From the NCBI GenBank assembly GCA_026826555.1, contig JAKSZT010053994.1, positions 1,480,176-1,544,175 of the forward strand: a stretch of DNA of 64,000 bases, read 5' to 3'. Positions 12,278-24,519 of the stretch are shown here, one piece after another (position 1 is the first letter of the stretch; every line of letters starts with the position of its first letter). Made by a program: the position numbers and the translations under genes. Origin of the DNA: Tolypeutes matacus. Its lineage: Eukaryota > Chordata > Mammalia > Cingulata > Chlamyphoridae. The notes beneath the pieces were generated by a model. It did no database searches. It had not been told where the DNA came from and was given only the letters and a program-made list of their open reading frames with translations.

Positions 12278-13613
12278 CAGATGTAGGAAGTGAGGCAGCT
12301 AATGAAAATAGGGCCTACTAGAAATCCTAGTAGGACTAGGACAAGTGGTCCTGCAACAGCGGTGATTAAGGTGGTTAGCCATGGGGACTATGAGAATAGG
12401 CTTATGGTTCTAAAATGTTCACAGCCCCCTTCACCTGAATACCAGTATACCTGTGGGATGGTGTGTAATAGGATGCAGACAACTGAGTTTTCTTTAGTTT
12501 TAGATTGTGACAGGGATTGAAGCGAGAGACAAGGGGTGATTCTTTGGGTACAGGTGAACCAGGTGCCACTAGGAGCTTTTCAGTAATAGGATTCATCAGT
12601 TTCATTAGAGAAAATAACTGTTGAACAGTGAGGGCTTAGGAAAGTTGTATTGATTCTGTCTGAGAAGGGGACAAAACAGATGCCATATCCTTGTAGGTTC
12701 CCCAGAGTTAGAATTGGCTTATGACCCCACTTACACAGCTTTTGGCTTTCATTTACTGATATTTTTTGCACATACAGTGATGCTGGGAATAATGATCCCA
12801 TTTGCCCCTATCCCAATGTAATAAGGAGGTTGGGGGTTTAGGCAGAGCCAACAATCTTTGGTGGTGTTTGGTTGGCTATTGTTTAGGAAGGCAAAGACAG
12901 AGAACAACATGGACAACAAGGGGGCTCTGGGGAGGTTTTGGTTGGGGAAGGTTAGGTTTTTTTGGTTTATTTTCAGGTGGAGTTTCTGGTTCTGAATTAA
13001 GGAAAATGTCCCAGTGGGGGCCAAATGGATTAGGTGGAGGAGGTTTAAGAATACCTCACTGGATAGTGAACTCAGTTCTCGACCAGTTACACATAGCTGA
13101 GGCCCCATGTTGTACTTCCCTCCTAGGCATCATCAGACCCATTAGTGATATGGATGTGGATGAGGTTGCCGGACACTCTAGTAGGCTCTGGGGCCTTGGT
13201 TCCCTATTGAGACTGATGGCAGCATCTTTGGAAGTCCATGGGGCTAAGGTTTCACAGCCCTATTGTGCACAGTGGTACTGTTCCTGAGTATTACATTCTG
13301 GGGACCCGTCTGCAGGGTAGATGTAAAACTCAACCTGAGCTAGTCCTTTTTCTAAATTCTGGTTTTCATATCCCCAACTTGTAAAAGAGTTTGTAAAAGG
13401 ACGTGAGCTGTTTGGCTTTATGTAATATTCTTCTTTGAGGAGGAAACATAAATCGAAAGAAAGGGTAGGATTTTTCTTGGTAGTTTGAGTAGCATTTAGA
13501 ACCTTCCCATCTTCGGTTCTGGTTATGCTCCAGTAATAGGAGGTTAACTGAAAGCCACTACTAGTGCAAATGCTAGTAACTAGGTGGGACAGCAAACTCA
13601 CTTGCCAGGGCAT
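12278..13613 (-). pseudogene. ERV env pseudogene (surface subunit plus membrane span)
   Basis: Env is the retroviral surface glycoprotein. Open pieces at 13613-13260, 13108-12749, 12801-12580 and 12605-12402 lie in different frames. The surface subunit keeps the CWLC motif (in the 13108-12749 piece) and several N-glycosylation sequons. The C-terminal membrane span (12385-12281) starts PWLTTL, is strongly hydrophobic and ends at a stop (12280-12278). Only a short stretch separates the end of the surface subunit from this span. The fusion peptide, heptad repeats and disulphide loop of the transmembrane subunit are therefore not seen and appear deleted. It is non-functional. Confidence 0.85.
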
Positions 13614-13702
13614 TGTTATATTTCCCCCTCCTTCCCCACCCTTAAGCTTAACTTATCGGGTGAATCTTGATTTTTTAATGGGCTTTCTGTCCTGATGACT
13701 CT

Positions 13703-14780
13703 CTACTTTCCTGCTTCTGAGTCCTCTGTTCGGGACCTGATGGCTTTTACCTGGGATGCATGTATCCAGTGCCTTTTCCCTGCCACCTTTACTGCAATGA
13801 GTGTTGTGAAGATCACCACATAGGGGCCAGTCCACCGTGGCTCTAGTGTTTTAGCCTGGAGCTTTCGAACAAAGGCCAGATTTCCGGGCTGCATCTGAAA
13901 TAAAGGAGGGTTAGTACTTGAACAAGGGAGATGGGTTTCTTGGACCATCTGATTGACCGTTTTCCTAATCTGGTCCAGCACCTTTAGAGAAGAGAAAAGA
14001 TACTGGTTGTCATATTCAGATATTTTTTCTAACCCCAACTTGGGCAACAGGGGCAGGGGTCTGCCATTTCTTAGGGTGTAATGCCCTGCACATAGGGGGT
14101 ACACCTGGCTTTAAGGAGGGCAAAAGGAAAGATACTCACCCAGTTTTCACCAGACTCCAGAGTCTTGGTTAGGGTTTCTTTCAAGGTGCAGTTCATTTTT
14201 TCAATCTCTCCCAAACTTTGGGGCTGAAATGCACAGTGCAGTTTCCAATTTATACCCAGGGCTTTAGCCAATTGTTGCGTCACATGCGCTATGAAGACTG
14301 GGCCGTTATTTGACCCTATTCTAAGAGGAAGCCTGAATCTCAGAATGATTTCTGCTATCAACTTTTTAACTACTACTGTGGCTGTTTCATTTTTAGTTGG
14401 GTAGACTTCTACCCATCCCGGAAATGTATCCACCAGCACCAGGAGATACCTATATCCATATTTTCCCAACTTTATCTCGGTAAAGTCTATTTCCCAGTGT
14501 TCTCCTGGTTCCATCCCACTGAGCCTAGTTCCCATTGGAACTTGGACACCTCCTCTTTGATTTACTTTTACAGACTTTGCATCTTGATGTGATACTTTTA
14601 CTGATTTTAGACAAGCCTCAGAAATAAGTCTCTTTTTATTAGTTCTATTAATTTGGAGCCACCCGTATGTGTGGTGTCATGCAGACTTTTGACCAATTGT
14701 CTCCCCACTGCTTTACGTAGGTATGTTCTGCCATCAAGCAGGACTAACTAACTTTCTGGGGAAATTTTAGCTCTTAGACT
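13703..14780 (-). pseudogene. ERV integrase pseudogene
   Basis: Integrase joins viral cDNA to host DNA. The order on the minus strand is a degraded zinc-binding region (about 14780-14540, where an H-x3-H survives but the cysteines do not), the catalytic core (14535-14071) and a C-terminal domain (14104-13703). In the core, the first acidic residue (IDFTE) and the final Glu (GEIEKMN) are present. The middle Asp is replaced by Asn (GSNNGP), which breaks the DDE triad. A frameshift joins the core and C-terminal pieces. Confidence 0.88.
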
Positions 14781-15999
14781 TTCCCCCAGCTTGACATCTT
14801 CTGGAGAGTAGCAAATTGTCGGGGGATCCCGGCTGGGGACTGTCAGAAGCATTTGGACAGGGGCAACAGGTAGGAAGATGGCAGTGTGTGCGACTTCATC
14901 TGCTAGTCGGTTGCCTTCAGCCTGCGGTGAGTTTCCCTTCTGGTGTCCCTTGTAGTGAAGAGTGACTACTTGGTTAGGGAACCAAATGGCTTCTAATAGT
15001 GTTAAGACTTCAGCCTCATTTTTAATTTCTTTTCCTCCAGATGTTAGGAATCCTCACTCTTGGTACAGTGCACCATGTATATGGGCTGTAGCAAAAACAT
15101 AACGACTGCCTGAATAAATATTGACAGTTCAGCTTTTTGCCTTTCTTATCACTCAGTAAGGGCTATTAGTTCAGCCCATTGGGTAGAGGTGCCATGGTTT
15201 AAGGATTGAGCCCAGATAGTTTTGAGTGGCTCTATTACTGCTGCTCCCACATAACAGATGCCATCTTTAACAAAGCTGCTGCCATCTACATAGAGAATAT
15301 GGGAAGCCTCCAGCAAAGGCACATCAGTGCTGGCTGGGCGTAGCCCTGTCAGGGTTTCCAGCAAGTGTAAGCAGTTGTGAGCCACCGGGGGGGGACACTA
15401 GAGTCAGGGAGCAGGGTGGCTGGATTTAGTGCCTCCATTTTTGAGAATACCACAGAGGGTGGGTTCAACAATAAAACTTGATATTGTGTGATTCTGGCAT
15501 TAGATATCCAGTGGTCTGGGGGACTGCAGAAGAGGGATTTCACTGAATGTGGGGTTGTTACCTCCAGGTTTTGGCCAAAGGTTAACTTAGAGGCCTCCTT
15601 GACTAAAAGGGCAGTAGCTGTGACAGCTCTTAAGCAGTTGGGCCATCCAGCAGCTACTTATTCCAGGTTTTTTGAGAGGTATGCTACTGGTCTACACCAA
15701 GGCCCAATGGACTGGGTTAAGTCTCCTTTGCTGACCCCTCAAATTTCATCAATGAATAAATGAAAGGGTTTGGACAGATCAAGTAGCCCAAAGGTGGGGG
15801 CACTCACCAGAGCTGTCTTCAGACCTTCAAAGGATTTTTGCTGCTTTTTGGTCCATAACAAGTCATTTCCCTTGCCTGCCATGGCAGCATAGAGGGGCTT
15901 AGCAATTTCTGTGAATCCGGGGATCCACAGCCTGCAATATCTCACTGTATCAAGAAATTCACGTACCTGTCGTTTTGAGACAGGTCCTGCCCGAGTGAG
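14781..15999 (-). pseudogene. ERV pol pseudogene: RT C-terminus and RNase H
   Basis: The minus strand first encodes the last part of RT, with QVREFL and RLWIPGF at about 15965-15905 and an open piece at 15945-15739. The connection domain follows (15543-15349, with SNARITQYQ and ALNPATLLP). RNase H (15385-15149) shows VDGSS and QWAELIALT, carrying two of its acidic residues. Its remainder to about 14880 (HYKGHQ, NRLADEVA) lies behind frameshifts, and a third acidic position reads Gly. The RT palm with its catalytic aspartates is missing, removed by the truncation at about 15999. Confidence 0.85.
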
Positions 16000-16714
16000 C
16001 TCTTTTGGGAACCCACAGAGTAGGAGGATTTATGGCATCAATCTGGGGAACTGAACAAAGAGATAAAATCATCAAGGTGCTTCTGGCTTGATTCTTGGTT
16101 GCTGTGTGTCCTCTTCCTTGATTTCTCCTTTTATGTGCATACCAATTTTGTCTACCAACAGTATGTCTTTTCCTTCCTTCATCATTCTATCTTCTGATTT
16201 CTGTTGTTCTTAAATTCCAGCTCTCTTTGTTTAGTCCTCAATTTTTCTGGTTTTTATTTCTATTTCATCTCTCCTGTTTTCTTTCTTTTATTAACTTTTA
16301 TTCTTTTTGTATTTTCTTTTCTCTTTCTCTCTCTCCTCATCATTCTGGGCTTTTACTTCATTCTAAATATTTTTGTCTATTTGGTTGCCCATTTCATTCT
16401 TGGTACACCACTTTTTTATTCCTATTATTCTACATAGCTTATATGAGTTAAACATTCATTTTCTAAAGTCTTATATGTTTCCTCATCTAACGATTACTAT
16501 TATTATTAACATTATCCTTTTATTTTTCTTATCTCATTCACTTTCTCTGGCCCTATTTTTTTTCCATCAAAGGAACATAGGCAAGAGCAATGAAATAAAA
16601 TAAAAACAAAGTTTCAAAGAGAAAACTTAAACACACACACACAAAGAGCATTAAATAAAACCCTAGAGTAAAGAGAGAAGCTATTCAACTGAATAAACCC
16701 ATCAAAATATAAAG

Positions 16715-17790
16715 ATGTCTGGACAGCAACAAAAAATTACAGACCACACTAAGAAACAGGAAGACATGGCCCAATCCAATAAACAACCTAAAAACCAGGA
16801 AGAGATGTGGAACACTGAACAACTAATCAAAGCTTTCCAAACAAATATCATGGACCAACTGATTGAAGTGAATGAAGAGATTAAGAATATTAAGAAGACA
16901 CTGGGAGAACATACTGAAGAAATTGTAAACATACATTAAAAGATAATGGCTATTATGGTGATGAATGGCACAATCCAAGAAATCAAAATGACACTGGAAG
17001 CACATAGCAGATTTGAACAGGCAATAGAAAGAATTAGTGAGGTGGAAGACAATACATATGAAATCAAATATTAGAACAAATAGGCAAAAAGAGAGAAAAA
17101 AATCCAGGAGGGATTTAGGGATTTGAATGACAACACAAAATGCACTAACATAGATATTATAGGCATCCCAGAGGAAAAACAGAAGGGAAAGAGAACAGAA
17201 GGAGTGTTGGAGTAAACAATGACTGAAATCTTCCCAACACCATTGAGGGAGATGGATGTACCTGAACAGGAAGTACAAAGCACCCCAAGCAGTATAAACT
17301 CTAACAGGCCTACTCCAAAACATATACTCATCAACTGGTCCAATGGTCAAGACAAAAAGAAAATCCTGAAAGCAGCAAGAGAAAAGAGAACCATCAAGTA
17401 AAAGGGAGGCTCAAAAAGAATAAGTGCTAATTTCTCATTAGAAACCATGGAGGCAATAAGGGAGAGGTATGACATAGTTAAAGTTCCAAAGAAAAAAAAC
17501 TTCCATCCAAGAATTCTATATCCAAGATAGGTGGCATTCAAATATGATGGAGAACTCAAAATATTCACAGACAAACAGAAATTAAGAGAGTATGCCAAAA
17601 AGAAATTTTCCCTTCAATAAATATTAAAGGGAGTTCTGCAGGTTGAAATGAAAACAAAACAAAACAAAACAAAACAAAAAAAAAAACAAATGAGAGAGCG
17701 AGCTGGAGGAGTGTAAGATTAACTAAAAAGACAAAAAGAAAAGTAAAAAGAATATATGATACACATAAACCAAAAGAAAATATGGTTAAT
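16715..17790 (+). pseudogene. L1 ORF1 pseudogene (L1-B)
   Basis: ORF1p is the trimeric RNA-binding chaperone of L1. The start ATG (16715) is followed by a charged coiled-coil-like region, open to 16939. The RNA-binding domain appears at 17160-17401 with REMDVPEQE and AAREKRT. Several stops and frameshifts separate the pieces. A C-terminal lysine-rich tail with an AAAAC-type repeat (about 17647-17690) leads to a frame that would stop just past the ORF2 ATG at 17782. Confidence 0.85.
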
Positions 17791-20700
17791 ATAAGGAATT
17801 GCTTAAGCATAAGAACACTGACTGTTAATGGATTAAACTCCCCGGTTTAGAGACAAAGATTGGCAGAATGGATAATGAAATATTACCCATTTACATGTTG
17901 TCTACAAGAATCCCACCTTAGACCCAGGGATTCAAAGAGGCTGAATGTGAGTAACTGGAAAACTATCTTAAAAACAAGCAATAACCAAAAATGGGCAAGA
18001 GTAGCTATATTAATATTGGACAAAATAGACTTAAAATGCAAAACTATTGTAAGAGACAAAGAAGGACACTATATATTAGTGAAAGGTGTAATCTTTCAAG
18101 AAGAAAGAACAATCATAAACATTTATGCAACTAACAGGGACACCTAAAAATACATGAGGCAAACACTGCACCAACTAAGCAGAGAAATATTTGCCTTTAC
18201 AATTATAGTGGAATTTAATACACCATTAGACAGAAATCTTGACAGAGAATCAGTAAAGAAACAAAACTTTGATTAACACATTAGAGGATCTAGATCTAAT
18301 ACACATGTAAAGATCACTACACCCAAATACAGCAAGATATACATTCTTCTCAAGTACACATGCATCATACTCCAAGATAGACCACATACTAAGCCAAAGA
18401 AAAAATCTCAATGAATACAGAAAGATTGAGATTATGTGAAGTAATATCTCTTTCCACAATGGAATGAAACTGGAAATCAGTAAGTGCCAGAGAACCAGAT
18501 TAGCCACAAAGATATGGAAGTTAAACAATACACCCTTAGACAAACAGTGTTTCTAGAAGGAAATATAAAAAGAAATCAGTAACTACATTGTATCTAATGA
18601 AAAAGACAACACAACATATCAAAACCTATGGGATGCAGTAAAAGCTGTATTGAGAGGGAAATTCATAGCCATAAATGACTATATTACAAAGAAGAAAGAG
18701 CTAAATGAAATTGAAGTCATAACTGCACACTTGACAAATTAGAAAACAAACAACAAACTAACCCCAAAGGAATTAAAAAGAAGGAATAACAAAGATTAGA
18801 GTAGAAATAAATAAAGTAGAAAATATGAAAGCACTAGGAAAAAAAAACCTGGTTTTTAGAGAAGATCAATAAAATTGAAAATCCCTTAGCTAGAGTAACT
18901 AAGAAAAAAAGATTTAAGATGCAAATACAAAAAATAAGAAATGAGGAAGGAGATATCATCATTGACCCCACAGAAATAAAGACTATCATAAGAGGAAAAT
19001 TTGAAAAATTACATGTAAAGAGAAAGATAATTTAGAGGAAATGGAAAAAGTCTTAGACACTCACAGGCAGCCTAATTAATTAAAGAAGAAACTGATGAAC
19101 TCAACAGATGAATTACAAGTAAGGAGTTAGAATCAGTCATCAAAAACCTCCTAACTAAGATGATCCCAGGACAAGGTGGCTTCACAGGGGAATTCTACCA
19201 AATATTCCAGAAGGAACTAACATCAGTTCTGCTTAAATTCTTCCAAAAAATAGAAGTTGAGGAATATTGTCTTACTCCTTCTATGATGCCAACATTACCC
19301 TAATACCAAAGCCAAACAAAGATGCCACAAAAAAGGAACATTACAGACCAGTCTCTCTGATGAACCTAGATGGTAAAATCCTCAACAAAATACATGATAA
19401 TCATATTCAACAACACATCAAACGAATAATACACCAAGACCAAATGGCTTTCATCTCAGATATGAAAGGGCGGTTCAACATTAAAAAAAAAAAAAAAAAA
19501 AAAACATTGTAATACACCACATAAACAGATTGAATGAAAAATATCACTTGATCATCTCTATAGATGTAGAAAAAGTATTCAACAAAACACAGCACCCTCT
19601 CCTGATTAGAAAAAGCTGCAAAAGGCAGGAATAGAAGGAAACTTTCTGAACATGATAAAGGGCATATATGAAAAAAACACAGCTAACATTATATACAATG
19701 TTGAAATTCTGAAGGCTTTCCCTCCAAAATCAGAAACAAAACAAGGATAACCTCTATCACCACTCCTACTTAACATTGTCTTAATATTACTTGCTCAAGC
19801 ACTGAGGCAAGAATAAGATATAAAAGGTATACAAATTTGAAAGGAAGAAGTAAAAATTGCACTATTTACATATGATATGATCCTATATATAGAAAGCCTT
19901 GAGAATTTTACAACTAAGCTTCTAGAACCTATAAATGAGTTCAGTAAAGTTGCAGGTTATAAGATCAATACTCAAAATTTATTAGCATTTCTTTATGCCC
20001 ATAATGAGCAATCTGATGAGGAAATCAAGAAAAAATACCATTTACAATAGTAACTAAAAGAAGCAAATATCTAGGAATAAATTTAAGTCAAGAGGGAAAT
20101 GACTTGTACACAGAAAATTACACAACACTGTTAAAGGAAACCAAAGAAGATTGGAATAAATGGAAGAATATTCCACGTTCATGCATAGGAAGACTAAATA
20201 TCATTAAGATGTCTATCCTACCCAAACTAATCTACAGATTTAATACAATCCCAATAAATATCAACACAGCATTTTATATTGAGCTGGAAAAGCAAACTAT
20301 GAAATTTATTTGGAAGCAGAAAAGGCCCCAAATGGTGAAAGATATATTGAAAAAGAAAAATGAAATGGGAGGAATCACACCACCTGACTTTAAAACATAT
20401 TAGAAAGCTACAGTGTTCAAAATTGCATGGAAATGGCACAAGTATAGACACACCACCCAATGGAATTGAATTGAGAGTTCTGATATAGATCCTCACATTT
20501 GCAGTCATTTGATATTCTACAATGCCACCAAGCCCACTCAACTGGGAGAGAATGGCCTCTTCAACAAATGGTGCTTGGTCAACTGTATATCCATATTCAA
20601 AAGAATTAGAGAACACCCTCTCACAGCTTATAAAATAATCAACTCAAGATTGATCAAAGATCTAAATATAGGAGACAATTCCATAAAGACCTTGGAAGAT

Positions 20701-21586
20701 ATTATAAGGAAGCATCTACAGGACCTAGTAATAGGAAATAGTTTCATGAACCCCACACCCAAAGCACGAGCAGCAAATGAAAAAATAGATAAATGGGATC
20801 TCTTCAAAATTAAAATATTTTCCAGCTCAAAGGATGATATCAAGAAAGCAAAAATGCAGCCTACCCAGTGGGAGAAAATATTTGGCAAACATAAATATGA
20901 TAGGAGCCCAACACCCAGCATATATAAATAAATCCTACATTTCAAAAATAAAAGAAAGAAACAGCCCATATTATAAATGGGCAAGTGACTAGGAAAAACA
21001 ATTCTCCAAGGAAGAAATACAAATGCTTATGAAAAGATGCACATGAAAAGATGCTCAGCATCACTAGTTATTAGGGAAATGCAAATCAACACTACCATGA
21101 GATACCATCTTACACCCTTTAGAGTGGCAGCTATTCAAAAACAAAGGACTATAAGTGTTGGAGAAGATGTGGAGGAATGGGAACCCTCATCCATTGCTGG
21201 TGGGAATGTAGAATGTCCAGCCATTGTGGAGGACAGTTTGGCAGTTCCTCAAAAAACTAACTCTAAAACTACCATATCTTCCAGCAATTCCACTGCTGGG
21301 TATATACCCAGAAGAATTAAAATCAAAGACACGAACATATATATGCACACCAATTTTCACAGCAACATTGCTCACTATTACCAAAAGTTGGAATCAACCC
21401 AAATGCCCATCAACAGATGAATGGATAAACAAAATGTGGTACATACATAAAATGGAATATTACTCAGCTGTAAGAATTAATACAGTGCTAACACACAAGA
21501 TAACATGGATGACTCTTGAGGACCTTATTTTGAGTGAAGCAAGCCAGGCATTGAATGATGAACAGTACATGACCTCAGTGATATAA
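17782..21586 (+). pseudogene. L1 ORF2 pseudogene (L1-B)
   Basis: The span from ATG (17782) to stop TAA (21584-21586) is 3805 bp, the same as in L1-D, and fits an ORF2 of about 1270 codons. The endonuclease start (VNGLNSP-type) and LQESH-type motif are visible in 17800-18150. RT pieces lie around 19267-19512, and the motif C region at about 19865 is altered (TYDM in place of FADDM). The C-terminal parts are 20104-20403, 20509-20931, 21037-21420 and 21224-21586. Internal stops and frameshifts are numerous. A long A-run at 19483-19504 lies inside RT. Confidence 0.92.
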
Positions 21587-24466
21587 ATTAAGCAAATTGC
21601 ACAGACATAGAGTGCTATTGTCTGGAAGATAGGTTTACAGAAAACAGAAAGGGAGAAGAAGGTTGTGAGGCAATTCCCATACATATGTAATCTATGGTTA
21701 GTTGTAAGTGTGTAGTTGTGCATTGAAAGGATATGACAAGAAGGTATTGATATTATTGCTTTGGGTGGTGCAGGTTTGACAGGTGGATAGATTGGAGAGT
21801 GTGTGTTGGAAGGTCCAGGAGACTGGGGGGAGTGTTGGGAGAGTGGCCAAATGAACACTGGGGTTTGACAGGTATGTGGTTGAAATTACAAAGTTGGGAA
21901 TGCTCTTATGGCAATATGACAAGGAAGGATTACTGATTTATGGTGGCTGTTGGGGGACATTTGGTACAGGGCACAACTGGGGCAAGCTTCTAAGGAGTGT
22001 ATGAGTGATCAGTGTCATAGTGTGTTGTATCAGTGGGTGGAGACCCACCTAATGAGTGGGATGGAGATGAACTCTCATACCGGGGAGGACTGATTTGTTC
22101 AAAAACAGAGGGTCAGGAGTCTCTTGAAAGCATGAGTGGTTCATAATAGGAGAGGACAAACCAGTGTGTCAAGGCCTCAGTTTGTTGCATGTAACACCGA
22201 ATCTTGTCATCCAAGGATTGAAGCCATGTGGTAGCCATGTGTCCCTAGGGGAGGGGGTGGGAGGAATAGAATAGACTGAACAGGGGGTATTTAGTGGGCA
22301 GTGGAAGTGTTTCACATGATCTTGCAATGTTGGACACAGGCCATGTTAAATGTCATCAAAATTTATAAAAGTGTATGATCTAAAATGTAAATCATAATGT
22401 AAACCATTGATCATAGTTAGTAGCTATGTTTCTCTATTTATATATCAGTTGCAACCAAGGTACCATCCACATATGAAAAGGTATTAATATGGGAAGAGGG
22501 GAAAGGGGAAGAAGTCAGGTATATGGGAGTCCCCTGTACTCTGTATGTGACTTTACCATGACCTAAAACTTCTTTGAAAACAAAATTTAAAAAAGTAGGA
22601 TATTGGGGAATAGATGGTAGAAAATGCCACTGTACATAAAGGACACCAAATATTACAATGAGGAAAGGCAAAATGTCAAAAAATATTTTTAAATATATTT
22701 CATTATTTTTTAATATTCCAATCCTTTATTTTATTTTTAGATCTTTTATTTTTATGTATTTAATTTCTTATATTTTAACCTACACTATTATTTCTTTTTC
22801 CTATTATTTGTGTTTGGCCATTCTAATGGCTTTATTTTTGAGGAGGCTTTGGATCACAGAAGGGTTACAATTGGGGCAGGAGAGGATAATAGGTGGGTGG
22901 TGTCAGTGATGGGGCATACATTGGAGGAAGTTCACCTGTGCATATATATTATGTATAAAAAATGTTCAAATGTTCACGGGGCATTGTCTCAGTAGGTGGA
23001 GACTTAAAAAATAACCGAGAGAATATTGAATTCCTATCCTTGAGAGCTCTATCACATTCTCTAATGGAGCAGCAACAGTCCCCTAAGTGCAGGGGCAATG
23101 ACTGGCAAAGGAAGATGATCCACTTATGGGCCTTTCATATTAATGACTGTGCTTATGACCTTTGCTCTTGAAATTGAAACTTAGCCCAGTGTAGTGGGGT
23201 GCCTAAGCATTGCCTCTTGAGAGCCTCCTTATTGCTCAAATGTGGCCTCTTTCTTAAGCAAACTCCCCATATAAATGCATTACCTTCCTGCCAGCATGGG
23301 ACAGAACTCCCAGGATGAGCCTCCCGGGCACTGAGGGATTACTGCCAAGCACCAAATAGGAATGAAATTGGATAAAGACCTCAAATAAAAGAGGGGGGGT
23401 GCAGATAAAAACAAATGAGTTTATATGGCCAAGGGACTTTAAAATGAGTTGGGAGGTCATCCCAGAGGTAATGTTGCCACATTTCTCAACAAGATCTCAT
23501 AGACTGCCAGGGTCAATACTATCCCAAATAGTGGGGCTCCTGAGGGCTTTGGAGACACCCAGTTCCTATGGTCAGGGCAGAGAGCTCCAGCGTTTGGTGC
23601 CTTGCCAGTGTGCTACTGAAAGTGACAGAGTTGGACACAATTATGGCTTCCCTACACATGGCTCATCTGTCCCTTCTTTTTAAACCTATACTAGATGCTG
23701 GAATTTATAGTTGTATTTCCAAGAGACTGGCGTCTTTGGGCTCTCCATGTGCCAGCTGGAACTTGAGCCTCAGCAGCATTGCAACACTTTCTCTCCAGTT
23801 CATCAGACTCACCCAGGACAACTAATTGCAATGAATGTGCCACACTAATGAAAGATGGTTATGTGGGAGGGTGTGGGAGGTGAGGAATGACAGTTATAAT
23901 ACCAAGGAAATGGGACAGCTGACAACTATGAGCTGAAGAGTTCTATCCACTGTCTGTATGGGATAGAAGCCTCCTCTCAATTAGAAGTGGAGTGGATATC
24001 ACCATCCCAGAATCCTCAGGATTGGGGAAATAACTATGGATTAGAGTGGTCTTACTGATATTCTACTATAGACATGTTGTGATTTTAGCAAAGAAAGATA
24101 TTACAACATTGATGTTGAGGCAGTGACCACTGGGGGCTCTAGGAGCAAGGAGAATAGTTGTAATACAGGGGTTTTTTCAAGACTTGGGAATCATCCTGAA
24201 TGACATTGTAATGACAGATATAGGCCATTTTTTTATCATCACATAACATGCAGCACTGTATGGAAGAGAGTGCACCTGCAATGTGACATATGGTCCACAT
24301 TCAGTGGTAAAGCCCAAGGATGCATTTATCAGTTGCAATGAATGTGCTACACTAATGAAGGATGGTTATGAAGGGTGTGGAAGGTGTGGGGAGTGGGGCA
24401 TATGGGAATTCCTATATTTTCTGTCTAACATTTATGTAATCTAAGTATCTTAAAATAAATAAATAA
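21587..24466 (+). other. L1-B 3' UTR (about 2.9 kb)
   Basis: It is collinear with the 3' UTRs of L1-1, L1-C and L1-D except for an additional block at about 21790-22195. It also lacks the final 110-bp block: after the conserved ATCTAAGTATCTT it goes directly into an AAAT-repeat tail. It lacks the AATAAA-containing terminus of the young copies. Confidence 0.85.
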
Positions 24467-24519
24467 ATATCCATGATACTGTATAATACAGTGAATCCTA
24501 AGTCAAAACACAGACTGTA
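24467..24519 (+). mobile_element. Left half of an ancient L1 3' end split by L1-C
   Basis: These 53 bp resemble ancient L1 3'-end sequence and continue at 27551-27725 after L1-C is removed. Confidence 0.5.

Larger units (their letters stand above)
11678..16018 (-). mobile_element. Gammaretrovirus-like (class I) ERV, truncated: pol-env-3' LTR
   Basis: Read on the minus strand the order is the end of RT, RNase H, integrase, env, a purine tract and a 3' LTR. Gag, protease, most of RT and a complete 5' LTR are absent. Frameshifts, stops and catalytic substitutions occur throughout, so this is an old broken provirus. The CWLC motif in the surface subunit and the type of integrase and membrane span support a class I, gammaretrovirus-like assignment. 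A 22-bp identical sequence sits near both ends (11705-11726 and 15997-16018). Confidence 0.9.
16019..24466 (+). mobile_element. LINE-1 copy L1-B, nearly full length, older subfamily
   Basis: It contains a partial 5' UTR (16019-16714, with clear similarity to L1-D from about 16130), ORF1, ORF2 and a 3' UTR ending in an A-rich tail at about 24452-24466. The 3' UTR has a region at about 21790-22195 that is roughly 360 bp longer than in L1-1, L1-C or L1-D. It ends where the younger copies have an internal A/TA tract. This suggests an older sister subfamily. The left junction is with the ERV, and no target-site duplication could be established. Confidence 0.88.

Noticed and set aside
12802..13287. 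Plus-strand frame of 161 codons
   Set aside because: It is the antisense shadow of the ERV env on the minus strand.
17071..17343. Hydrophobic minus-strand frames over L1 ORF1
   Set aside because: Antisense of the lysine/glutamate-rich ORF1; the same pattern recurs at 33206-33748.
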